The notes below the pieces were generated by a model that was not told the DNA's origin, searched no databases, and saw only the letters and a program-made list of their open reading frames with translations. This document shows positions 49,074 to 64,000 of a stretch of 64,000 nt of DNA, in pieces. Location of the stretch: contig CAVNZM010000002.1 of assembly GCA_963693365.1 (NCBI GenBank), positions 5,890,001-5,954,000 of the forward strand. Reading direction: 5' to 3'. The translations under genes and the position numbers were made by a program. The first letter of the stretch is position 1. Every line of letters begins with the position of its first letter. The stretch comes from Amoebidium appalachense. Its lineage: Eukaryota > Ichthyosporea.

Positions 49074-50680
49074 CCCCCCCCCCCCCCTCGCCCCCCTCTC
49101 TCCCTCACTTTCTCTTTCTCTTTATCTCTCCCTCTCCCTGTGTGTGTGCGTGTGTGGGTGGAGGGGAACCGAAGCGCTTCCTCAACCCCCCCCCCCCCCC
49201 CCCCCCCCGCCCCCCCGAAACATCCGTCCCTGACTTTTTAATGCTTTTGGGCCGCGGTCGTCGCCAACTCCCAGACTCCTCTTACCTCCTTGCCCATCAC
49301 ACACGCACCCCACACATGCGACGAACACACACACACCTACAAATACAGCTGCCTGATCTTCCTCTCCCACTTTCGTACTATCCTTCCAAGTTCCCACGCC
49401 CACACCCCACAACCTGATATCCACATACCACTTTGGCAGCCTCCTCCACTGCCCCTTCCTGCTGCTCTTCCATTTACCGTCAGACACGCGTGTAACCGCC
49501 AACACTTACACACAAGCATTCACGCACACAAACACGACACTGTTGCTTTTGATTGAGCCTTACACACCCATGCTGCCCTGCACCTGGCAGCAACACCACA
49601 GTTTCGTCATTTCCTTCTCAGCTCCCTTCCTTCCCTTCCCCTTCCCCCCCCCCCCCCCCTTCCCCCCCCCCCCCCCCCTCCCCCCCCTCCTTCCTTCTTC
49701 CGCTCCTGCTCTCCCCTCCCCTCGGCTCTGCCTAGGTACCCACGTATACGCCTGCTCTCTTCTTCATGCCTCTATTCGTCATATCCCGCCGTCCTGTTTC
49801 TTTCCCTTGCACGTCCCATTTTTGGGTCCCCGCCTGCCCAAAACCCACACAGAAACAATCTTGCCACACCTCGTTGATTTTACGTACATGGAGAGGGTTG
49901 GTTGCATGGCCTTTGTGAAGTTTTTTGCTGGTGGGTGAGGCTGAATTGGGCGAGGCTTTTGTTGGTTTCTATCTCCTTTCCCCTCCTCTTTTTTTCTTTT
50001 CTTTTTCTTTTTTTTGTTTTTTTTGTTGGGGTGTGTGTGTGTGGGGGGGGGGGGGGGGGGGGGGGGGGAGGGGGGGGGGGGGGGGGGCGGAGAGAATGGG
50101 GGAATGGATTGGGTGGTGCATATGGGCATGGGTTACAGAGCCAGCCAGACCCCCCCCCCCCCCCCCCCCCTCTTTCCGCCCTAGACTCTGAAAACGATCT
50201 TATTTTTTGGCTGCATATTTCTTGGTTGCCGGTTGCGTCACGTGTTGGGTGTAAGTTTCCACACTGTGTTCTTTGTTGTTTCTTTCCTATTTGCACTACA
50301 CATTTCTTAATCCATGCACCCTCCCTCCATACCACAGGCAGGGTGACGCTAGTGGAGTTTGAGGAGCTAGCAGCCAGAGCAAAGATCGAGTCTGTGGAGG
50401 AAATCATCAACGCATTCAGTGCATTCGATAAGGGTGGGTCTTGCCTTTTTTGGGTCTGCACTTGCCTTTTATGGGTCTGCATTTGCCCTTTGTGGGTGGG
50501 TGCTTGCCTTTCAAAGGTACTATGTGTGAAGGCCACATCACGTGCACGACATGGATTGCACGTGTTTGCACCATTACTGCAGCCCCCTTCCCCCCCCCCC
50601 CCCCCCTCCCCTCCCCACTCCCCCCCCCCTCCCCCCCCCCCCCCCCCCCCGCCCCCTTCCCCCCCTCAAAAAAAGGATAT

Positions 50681-50734
<54 letters not shown>

Positions 50735-51071
50735 CCACCTTCATGAGCATGTCATGTGATATTCACTGGACGTGTTGGTTCGTTGTGCCCAGCTGGGGGG
50801 GAAGGGGGGGGGGGGGGGGGGGGGAGGGGCTCAAGGTTCATAGAACGTGGCACGTGTGTGACTGCAGGGTACATAGAACGTGTAACTGGATTGAAATCTC
50901 TCTCTCTTCCTTTCTCTGTAGGAAAAAACATGCATCTTACTCTTGCGCATTGCACACACGCAGCACACACACACATACACACAAGCACACACGTGGGAGC
51001 ACACCCACTCCCCTCCCTCCCCCTCCCCCCCCCCCCCCCCCAGACACACGCACGCGTACACACACCACACA

Positions 51072-51126
<55 letters not shown>

Positions 51127-51401
51127 CCTTCCATGCACACATTCATGATGAGCAGCAGCCAACATATCTGCATGATGCACGTGTGTGGGGCAGTGTACGC
51201 CCTTTACCATATTAGGTGCTAACCATGACTGTTTGCACAGAGGGCAGTGGGACGGTGAGTGTGTCTGAGCTGCAGCACATAGTGGCCAGTGCGGGGGGTG
51301 GGCTGAGGGCAGGGGAGGTGGCCGACATGCTGACGTCACTGGGCATGACTGGAACCAGTGTGCACTATGAAGACTTGGTGCGTGCATTGAAACGGCAGTA
51401 G
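48462..51401 (+). CDS. EF-hand protein of the calmodulin/myosin light-chain type
   Basis: Three plus exons join in phase: 48462-48636, 50338-50433 and 51241-51401, giving 143 residues and TAG. The start [20 protein letters not shown] follows the calmodulin/centrin plan (QxxEhxxAFxxYD). Loop 1 (20-31) has D, S, S, R, A, D at the ligand positions, so it is weak. Loop 2 (about 55-66) is degenerate. Loop 3 (89-100, split by the second intron) is canonical, with D89, E91, S93, T95, S97 and E100. Loop 4 ([12 protein letters not shown]) lacks acidic ligands. Probably only one or two sites bind calcium, as in essential light chains and calmodulin-like regulators; the partner is unknown. Intron 1 (about 1.7 kb) and intron 2 are full of C runs, (CA)n and TC repeats. 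A variant poly-A signal ATTAAA lies at 51526-51531. Confidence 0.88.
48659..50105. repeat. Simple repeats in EF-hand intron 1
   Basis: C run at 48658-48690, CCCA repeats at 48720-48775, CA/CG at 48957-49010, (TC)n at 49039-49071, C runs at 49073-49088 and 49188-49208, C/T mix at 49640-49690, and G run at 50043-50087. Confidence 0.88.
50434..50518. repeat. Tandem repeat starting at the EF-hand exon 2 donor
   Basis: Four diverged units of about 20-24 bp with the core TGGGTCTGCACTTGCCTTTT begin at the GTGGGT donor itself and continue to about 50518. Confidence 0.75.
50588..51125. repeat. Poly-C and (CA)n in EF-hand intron 2
   Basis: C runs at 50588-50605 and 50619-50650, (CA)n at 50681-50730, G run at 50803-50824, C run at 51026-51041 and (CA)n at 51070-51125. 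Confidence 0.88.
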
Positions 51402-52617
51402 CCATATATGGCAATAATGGTGGCTTATATGGCTATGGATCGCCAAACATGACAACGAGGATTCTCGAATTCGGCAAGGTGCCTTTTGCTCCCCCCCCCC
51501 CCTCCCCCTGGTCCCCAAGTTTCATATTAAAATTAGGTCTCTTGACTACTGTCTAGTATTGAAATGGCAGCACATTTTCAATGAATATGTAGCCCTTAAT
51601 GACCAAAAGCGGCAAAAGGTCTGCCCCCTAGTGAGCCAATAGCACGCAGCAACGCGTGTCCATATTTGGTAATGGGAGTTGTGCATCACATAGCACGAGG
51701 TGATTCTCAGGTACCGGTATACTCCATATCTAGACTTGTCCTAATAAGGCAATAGGATACAGGTGGTGGCAGGGACATTGTTAGAGTGTTAGTGGCAGTG
51801 CACATGGGGGTGTGTGAGCCACCGCGGGCACTGAGTCATTTGAGCACGTGTTTACGCACATGTGCTACTGGCTCGTTCATATGTTTTGGAACCACTGTAC
51901 ATACATCTACATATGTTATTGATCCGACACAAAGGTTGCTAGGTGTTTACAGCTACCATGCACGGGCACTGGTGCCACGTGGTATGTAGCCGTATGACCA
52001 TATAAGGTAAAACAATGACCATATATGGTATAACAATGAAAATACAATGACCATACATGGTATGACAATGACCATACATGGACCCAAAGGTATACATGTG
52101 CTGCCTCGTGCATGCCTGTCCACCGCACTCTTTATTTGCCGTCAGCCTTGTTTGCTAATGCACACTTTCATACAACCCCACCCGGGCCCTACTTAAGCAA
52201 CTCGTGATTAGGCACTTCGTACTTTGTAACACACCCCCACCACCACCCCCTCCCCCCCTATACACACACGGGCGCGCGCGCACACACACACACACACACA
52301 CGAACACACGAACACACACACACACACAGGGGCCACAACCCTATCAAAGTAGAAGCCTTACGTTGAAATTGCATTAATTTATCTCTGTCATACGTGCAAG
52401 GAAGTGCCTATCTAGTCCCAATTGTCTGCCAACCTCGTGGATGTGCATATGTATACATTTCTGGGATGCAGCTGTCTGATCACCAAACAAGTGTGGGTGA
52501 TAGTATGCCATGAATTAGAGGGAGCGCCGTGTCTGCTTGTGTTATAATACCACAAAGATAGTAATACTACCATTAGTATGATATTAACAATATTACTGGT
52601 ATATGATACTACTAGAA
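51402..52617. other. Convergent 3' intergenic region
   Basis: The plus EF-hand gene and the minus coiled-coil gene end toward each other here. There is unique DNA, a CCATATATGG directly after the EF-hand stop (51402-51411), the tandem at 51990-52085, and CA-rich sequence at 52258-52328. No additional gene was seen. Confidence 0.6.
51990..52085. repeat. Tandem of CCATATATGG-like palindromes
   Basis: Four spaced copies of AATGACCATA(T/C)ATGGTAT-type text occur, with palindromic cores near 51998 (CCATATAAGG), 52019 (CCATATATGG), 52053 and 52073 (CCATACATGG), separated by ACAATG words. Confidence 0.75.
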
Positions 52618-56038
<3,421 letters not shown>

Positions 56039-56676
56039 AGGGCCTGGGTGATGTGGGTAAGCGTGTTTATGTACCTCGGGGTCAAGGTGGTGCAGTTGCG
56101 TCTGTCTGCGTCATGGGTTGTGTACATGCCTTCGTACACCGCATGCCACTGTTTCTACATGAAATTTATAATCGTAAAAGGCGAGCGCCTTTTCAGCTCT
56201 TCCGCGGCCGAGCCTTTTGACTCGGCCCCGGTGAGGAACTTGCTGGGAAAAAGGCGGGAACGCATATGATTAGCTAAAAACGCATCAGATGACGTCACTG
56301 AATGATCTAAACTGACTGCGCCCGCTCGCGGCTCTCGCGGCTGGCTTCGGGGCCATCATGCTATTTTGTTGGCGTGCAAGTGTTACAGGCCTAAGAGAAC
56401 AATAGAAACATGGAAACGCACACGTACACACATAAAATGGCACGCAGGCACACACAGTGTCACACATGCGCGTAGTACGTATACACAAGCACATATACAC
56501 ATACATGCACACGAACACGTACACGCATACATGATACACACGTGCACACGTGCACACACACACACACGCACACACACACACACAGACACGCACAAACGTG
56601 CACGTTCGCTCGCGGACATAATTTCAGGCACACACACACACACACATGCATACACATGTTCAGTGTCACACAGACA

Positions 56677-56768
<92 letters not shown>

Positions 56769-57095
56769 CCACACACACACGCGCGCGCGCTAGACACACG
56801 AACACACACGCACACACACACACACGCACACACACACACACGCGCGCTGACACGCACACATGTACACGTACAATTTACTTTGGACTTGTAGCGATGGAAG
56901 AACGACTACGTGGACAACTACGTGGCACTGTAGTCTGCGTGGTATGCTAAAGCTGTTATAGGCCGCTCTATAATAATACCGTAACACAGAAATTCACATA
57001 TTCCTCGGCGTTATGTACCACTGTGACAAACTCACCGCAAAAGTATATACATGCATACATGCACGGTGTGTGTGTGCACGTGTGCGTGTGTGCGT

Positions 57096-57136
<41 letters not shown>

Positions 57137-57137
57137 T

Positions 57138-57177
<40 letters not shown>

Positions 57178-57221
57178 TGTGCATGTGTGCTTGTGTGCGT
57201 GTTTTTTACACATGTGTGTGT
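56039..57221. other. 5' flank of coiled-coil gene with two hairpins, then CA/TG arrays
   Basis: Two adjacent perfect inverted repeats occur at 56176-56193 (AAAAGGCG / CGCCTTTT) and 56206-56227 (GGCCGAG / CTCGGCC). From 56415 the DNA is CA-rich, with (CA)n at about 56685-56761 and 56800-56840, then (TG)n at 57098-57175. No gene was seen. Confidence 0.65.
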
Positions 57222-59379
<2,158 letters not shown>

Positions 59380-59535
59380 TATGTGTGTGGGTGTGTGTAC
59401 ATGTGTGTGTGTTCGTACGCGTGTGTGTGTATGTGTGTGCGTGTGTGTACATGTGTGTGTGTTCGTGTGTGTGTATGTGTGTGCGTGTGCGTGTGTGTGT
59501 GCGTGTGCGTGCGTGCGTGCGTGTGTGTGTGTGTC
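59380..59535. repeat. (TG)n-type microsatellite at the 5' edge of the LINE
   Basis: About 155 bp of TG with CG, TA and TC variants sit immediately upstream of the reverse transcriptase text and keep the minus frame open as Thr-His. Confidence 0.85.
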
Positions 59536-61636
59536 ACGGTTTGTGTTGACGCTGCATGGATATCCGGCATGTTGCCCACTTTTTGGACCATCCAGGATCA
59601 CTAAATGGCAGTCGTGTGATCGTGTGTGTTGGTGTGCGTGTGTGCCAACTACGCTGTGTGTATGCGTGTCCATGTATGCGCGTGTGAAACTCTAATCATA
59701 CATGTTAGGAAAATTGCCAGTCCGACAAAGACACCGGCGGAGTCATCGGCGGTCGGCCCTCGCAGTTTCGCGAATGGACGTACCGGCTCGTACCGGTTGA
59801 ACAGGGGCGATCGCGAAAGGTGCGGCTACTTTATTTTGCCCGCCTCTGAGACAGCCAATCGTTGACGACCACCGATCTTGCTATTGCAATGTGGTTGAAA
59901 CATTGGCGATAATTGGTTCGGAACGCATCGTGTTTTGATTGTTTATGTTTCGATTCGGAGGTTGCGGTTTTCATCGAACCGTGATCCCTCCATCGGTGCG
60001 CACAGTACGCACACATGACCATATATTTGTGTTAGTTTCCTCTTTTTTATTGCACTGCACGGGGTTTGCTGCGGAGAGTGTAACTGTGAGTCTGTGACAG
60101 TGCTCCGCGGCCCGCGCGTGCAACAGTACTTAGGCCATTCTACGCTCCGAGTAACTCGCGAATCACGACATAGAGTGAAATTCCCAGAATTTAAGTGGAA
60201 GCCACTGGAAGGCCTATACTGTAGTCCTATACCCGAGGGCAGTGGCACACACATGGCATTATTTATAAGGGGATTTGGCGGTATGCATCCGCATAGCATG
60301 CGCATTACAAGTGGATGGGCGTCTACGAACTTCGAATTAAATGTCAAGGTGTGGCCACCTAAATCATTCAAACTCTCCGGACTCAGAAGTTCAGTGTATA
60401 CTATGATTATGTGCACATATGCAATTGCAGAAGTTGCATTACTGAAACGAAGCATGTGTTTGGTTATGTAACCGGGCATACCCCATTAATTCACCGCCAC
60501 CCTGGGCCTAATTATTAGGAGGAGTAGGTGATTGGTGTACCGTAACAATTTCGAGATGACAGCCGATAAAAACGGTGGTAAGACAAGGGGTTATATATAG
60601 TTTGTCAATGATGAGCTAATAATAGCATTGCATTCGTGAGCTCAAGGTGGGCCCATTGCTGGCTGGGCTCTGGCATGCACCTACTTCGTTATTGGTGACT
60701 CAGCAAATGCTAGTACTGGAGTAACAGTAAGTTGACCACGGATCGTTAAGGTTGCACTAACCGTTGCAGCTTAGGCCACCCACCCTACCGTGCACAAGTG
60801 CTGCAAAGCCTTCGCACACATACACAAACACAAGCATATTACCATGCCATTCTCACTTGACTATAAATTTCTCCCGTCCTCGGTATTTTTGCCTCCCTCC
60901 CCGCACCCAATTGCAACCTCGGACTGCAGCACGTACGTGCATGCATGCCACCTGAATTGGCCAACTCGCGGCTCCGCAGCTGGAATTTCGCCCGTGTTGG
61001 TGCGCGTACATGCACGGTGGTGATAAGCGCATGAGACGAACAGGAAACAGAACTCTATGTTGCTGGTGCCTACAGTACGTACGGTATGCACATTTCTTAA
61101 GCCACTCTCTGGTCACTTGAACACTGTTGTTCAACTGTACGTGACTCATTCGCATGTCAACACATCGATGAACACAGTTTGCTCTAGGTCTGCTTGCATA
61201 TATCTCGTGTTGGTTGAGAGGTGCATGCATAAGTTACTTGGGTGGGACATATACCCGGAGCCACCCAAAAACAGGGGATTTGGACGATCAGGACTTTCAA
61301 AAACCTGTTAAAAAAAGCCTTGTGAGCTGCATGCAGCCAAACCTTATGATTTTAACCCATAAATATTGACGGGGAAACAAGTCCAGACATCCCGTTCGAA
61401 TTAACTGCGTGGTTCTTTGGGCTTTGCACTGCAGAGTTGCAGAGTGGGCATTTTGAGAGCTCTTACAAATCCGAAATAACGGGAGTGCATTTAATTTGTG
61501 CTCAAGTCTCTCCTCTGAACAATTTCTTATAATAGATATTCTTTGGGCACATCATACTCAGAAGCAGACTTCTAGCAAACACACATCCGCAAATTACCAG
61601 CCACTCCACATCCACACCGTGTGGGCAACCATCATC
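59536..61636. other. Spacer with two overlapping ORFs of unknown status
   Basis: At 59943-60479 the minus strand has a 178-residue ATG-initiated frame. The plus strand is open at 60094-60471, containing KFPEFKWKPLEGLYCSPIPE. They overlap antisense, so at most one is real, and neither shows a known motif. The remainder (60480-61636) is unique DNA with TGATTGG at 60531 and no gene that I can support. Confidence 0.45.
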
Positions 61637-61826
61637 ATGGCACACCCACAACCACGTGGTCTGCTACGGCATGCCCTCCTCGTACTATCTTGCCTACTTC
61701 CTGCACCAAGTCTTGCGCAGAAGGCACACTTCTACAACTCCGAGACCAGCATCAAGTCTTTTGATGCCCAGGCTGCCTACCTGTGCACTCAGTCCGCCCT
61801 GCGCTGCTGCGGCCAACACGCCCCCT
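61637..61826 (+). CDS. Signal-peptide-bearing first exon of a secreted protein (partial)
   Basis: ATG at 61637 starts a classic signal peptide, LLRHALLVLSCLLPAPSLAQ, followed by a mature stretch with several Cys, including LCTQSALRCCGQHAPC. A GTAACT donor at 61827 would end the exon in phase 1. Without splicing the frame continues to a TGA at 61847-61849, giving 70 residues. The copia LTR begins 97 bases downstream of the donor, so the rest of the gene is either displaced by the insertion or lies beyond the window. The family is not recognised; a secreted cysteine-containing protein is all the sequence supports. Confidence 0.42.
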
Positions 61827-61923
61827 GTAACTTAGAGGTTTCTCTGTGAGACTTTATTATTTGCTGACTTCCATTGACTGGCCCTCCGGGACCTTTATAT
61901 ACTTGTGGTCTGGCTCACTGGAA

Positions 61924-62225
61924 TGTTACATACTATTCCCGATTGGTCTACCCGCCGCTATGGATCTAGTCGCTACCAATCAAAACACTCCAATAGAATC
62001 TTCTAGACTCTTCTAGATCTATCCTGATCTATCGTGAACCTATCCACCAGTTTATCCCGAATATCTCGAATATTCCCGATCACTAGTGCTACGCTAACGC
62101 AGGGCATACCGGATGGCTATCCTGTTCGACACCCCCACTTGCACTGTGTTCTATCTATCTACCGCATGCAACCTAAACCTAAGATGCAACTCTAAAACTA
62201 TGCTACTATACTAACACATATAACA
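61924..62225 (-). repeat. Copia LTR (3' LTR of the minus-strand element)
   Basis: The block opens with TGTTACAT and closes with ATATAACA, giving TGTTA..TAACA ends typical of Ty1/copia LTRs, over 302 bp. It directly follows the element's pol end (stop at 62265-62267, minus sense), with about 39 bases between for the polypurine tract. The second LTR and target duplication would lie beyond 64000, so the boundaries are inferred from one end only. Confidence 0.6.
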
Positions 62226-62896
62226 CCTACTACACGAACATTAACACTACACTAATTGTAGTTCTTACTCAGCCATGCCGATGGCCTGCCGATGCTGCAC
62301 TAACTTAAGTCTCCCTAAAGCTTTGGTGCACATGTCGGCCACGTTACTGTTCGTGCTGCAATACACAAGTTCTACATCCCCATTCTCCACACACTCACGG
62401 GTGTAGTGGTACTGAACGTCGATGTGTTTGATGCTGGCCTGGAGATTGCTTCTTCCAGTGTCACAGGGTCATCCTCATTGCTATCAGCACTCTCAATTGC
62501 CATGCTGATACTGTCGCGGTACTCTACTACACCTGCGTTGATGCCGTAGGTCCCACCGCGCCTTGTAGTCATAGACGGATAGGCACTTCTGGTTGCAACC
62601 TGCAACTCTGCACTATCTTCCTCGTCTCCTGACCCTGCCGCGTCCGAATCGCCGCTGTCCTCGCCCGCGCCGTCGCCGATAGCATCTGAATCATATCCAC
62701 TGTCAGTGCCGATTGCAGGCTTCCGAAAGGAATGTTGCTTCTTGACGCTGATTGGATTCCTCGATTCCAAGCTCTGCTGATTTCCGATTGGCTTATGCAT
62801 CAGCAATTCCATTGGCTCATCTTGCACCACCGGAATACCGGCCTTTGGGGTGCATGATTCATCGATCACCACATCTCGCCCGACGATAGTCTTGCG

Positions 62897-63326
62897 CGCC
62901 TCGGTGTCCCACAACAAGTACGTCTTGCTGTCACCTGTGTAGCCGACGAATTTACACTCCCGACTCTTGGCGTCTAGCTTCCTGCGCTCGTCCTTCGGCA
63001 CATGGACAAATGCCTTGCTACCAAATACACGTAGATGGCTAACATCGGGCTTCTCTCCATACCATGCCTCCCAAGGTGTCATGCCACCCAGTACTGTGGT
63101 TGGCGTCAGGTTCTTGATTTACACAGCTGCCTGTACTGCCAGCTGCCAGAACCCCATACTCATGCCTGCTGACTGCAGCATGCAGCGCGCCGTCTCGACA
63201 ATGGTCCTGTTAGCCCTCTCTGCTACACCATTCTGCTCTGGTGTGTAAGGGACTGTCGCCTCATGTTCAATGCCGCATGCTTCCAGGAACGACTTGAACT
63301 CAGTGGAGGTGTACTCACCCCCGTTG
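62897..63326. repeat. Direct repeat, copy 1 of the copia integrase segment
   Basis: About 430 bp are repeated at 63571-64000 with an offset of 674. The only difference I noticed is T at 63119 versus G at 63793, which creates a stop in copy 1. The second copy is cut by the window end, so the repeat may be longer. Confidence 0.9.
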
Positions 63327-63570
63327 TCGGAACGCAGAATCTTGATGCTGGCACCGTGTTTGTCCATGTGCCGAAGGACGAGCGCAGGAAGCTAGACGCC
63401 AAGAGTCGGGAGTGTAAATTCGTCGGCAACACGGTGCCAGCATCAAGATTCTGCGTTCCGACAACTGCCAGCCACAGTACTGGGTGGCATGACACCTTGG
63501 GAGGCATGGTATGGAGAGAAGCCCGATGTTAGCCATCTACGTGTATTTGGTAGCAAGGCATTTGTCCACG
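63325..63570. repeat. Inverted mosaic between the two direct repeats
   Basis: 63325-63362 is the exact reverse complement of about 63427-63464, making a palindrome with a 64-base loop. The loop and the stretch to 63569 are plus-sense pieces of the same integrase region (complementary to about 62938-63003 and 63003-63090). Confidence 0.85.
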
Positions 63571-64000
63571 CGCCTCGGTGTCCCACAACAAGTACGTCTT
63601 GCTGTCACCTGTGTAGCCGACGAATTTACACTCCCGACTCTTGGCGTCTAGCTTCCTGCGCTCGTCCTTCGGCACATGGACAAATGCCTTGCTACCAAAT
63701 ACACGTAGATGGCTAACATCGGGCTTCTCTCCATACCATGCCTCCCAAGGTGTCATGCCACCCAGTACTGTGGTTGGCGTCAGGTTCTTGATGTACACAG
63801 CTGCCTGTACTGCCAGCTGCCAGAACCCCATACTCATGCCTGCTGACTGCAGCATGCAGCGCGCCGTCTCGACAATGGTCCTGTTAGCCCTCTCTGCTAC
63901 ACCATTCTGCTCTGGTGTGTAAGGGACTGTCGCCTCATGTTCAATGCCGCATGCTTCCAGGAACGACTTGAACTCAGTGGAGGTGTACTCACCCCCGTTG

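Larger units (their letters stand above)
62265..64000 (-). mobile_element. Ty1/copia retrotransposon, rearranged and RT-deleted
   Basis: Minus-strand pol text. From 64000 inward comes the integrase core end (FLEACGIEHEATVPYTPEQN then GVAERANRTIVETARCML), the copia signature MTPWEAWYGEKPDVSHLRVF with SKAFVHVPKDERRKLD, then an acidic linker to about 62450. The reading then jumps out of frame straight to the RNase H end (IKHIDVQYHYTRECVENG, VADMCTKALGRLK), stopping at 62265. The reverse transcriptase and most of RNase H are missing. Between 63327 and 63570 the sequence is flipped relative to its flanks, and 62897-63326 duplicates 63571-64000. One copy has a TAA (63119) where the other has TAC. 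The element is not autonomous. Confidence 0.93.

Noticed and set aside
59943-60479. 178-residue minus ORF and 125-residue plus ORF
   Set aside because: They overlap antisense and lack recognisable motifs; I left them as unresolved in the spacer entry.

Overview
The window is nuclear DNA of an intron-rich eukaryote, most likely a free-living protist or alga; I cannot name the lineage. Conserved eukaryotic proteins can be rebuilt from many short exons with GT-AG introns and consistent phases. Three eukaryotic mobile-element classes are present (LINE, hAT, Ty1/copia), and the introns and spacers are packed with poly-G/poly-C runs, (CA)n/(TG)n arrays and minisatellites. There is no bacterial operon structure, CRISPR array, rRNA gene or convincing tRNA. 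Nearly all long low-complexity reading frames (His-Thr, Val-Cys, Gly, Pro) are translated simple repeats.

Layout. 0-4.8 kb: exons of an unrecognised minus-strand gene and a frame-broken unknown ORF among simple repeats. 6.16-7.6 kb: a plus-strand right-handed beta-helix protein with GG(A/V)/FxxN repeats like chlamydial Pmp proteins. 11.5-15.9 kb: an eight-exon RCHY1/PIRH2-type CHY-RING ubiquitin ligase (minus). 17.2-18.2 kb: a hAT transposase relic. 22.1-22.9 kb: a single-exon PHO80-like cyclin (minus). 22.9-26.6 kb: gene-free, AT-richer DNA with GC-rich inverted repeats. 26.6-33.1 kb: a six-exon RER1 Golgi-to-ER retrieval receptor (minus). 34.9-35.9 kb: a 5'-truncated LINE. 38.7-47.4 kb: a fifteen-exon secreted/membrane protein with three tandem DOMON domains and a cytochrome b561 domain (minus). 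48.5-51.4 kb: a divergent three-exon EF-hand protein (plus). 52.6-56.0 kb: a five-exon coiled-coil protein (minus). 57.2-59.4 kb: a second, longer LINE copy (minus). 61.6 kb: a signal-peptide exon. 61.9-64.0 kb: a decayed, rearranged Ty1/copia element (minus) running off the window.

The host genes are housekeeping genes of ubiquitin ligation, ER retrieval, transmembrane electron transfer, calcium sensing and the cell cycle. They do not form one pathway. The DOMON-b561 and EF-hand genes share a 1-kb divergent intergenic region.

The most unusual signals are architectural. Homopolymers and microsatellites sit directly against splice sites but do not enter the exons I reconstructed. The palindrome CCATATATGG occurs seven times between 39.7 and 52.0 kb. 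CCAATCA/TGATTGG is several-fold over-represented. The DOMON gene shows an exon-level triplication. Two LINE copies carry the same (CA)n array inside their 3' ends.
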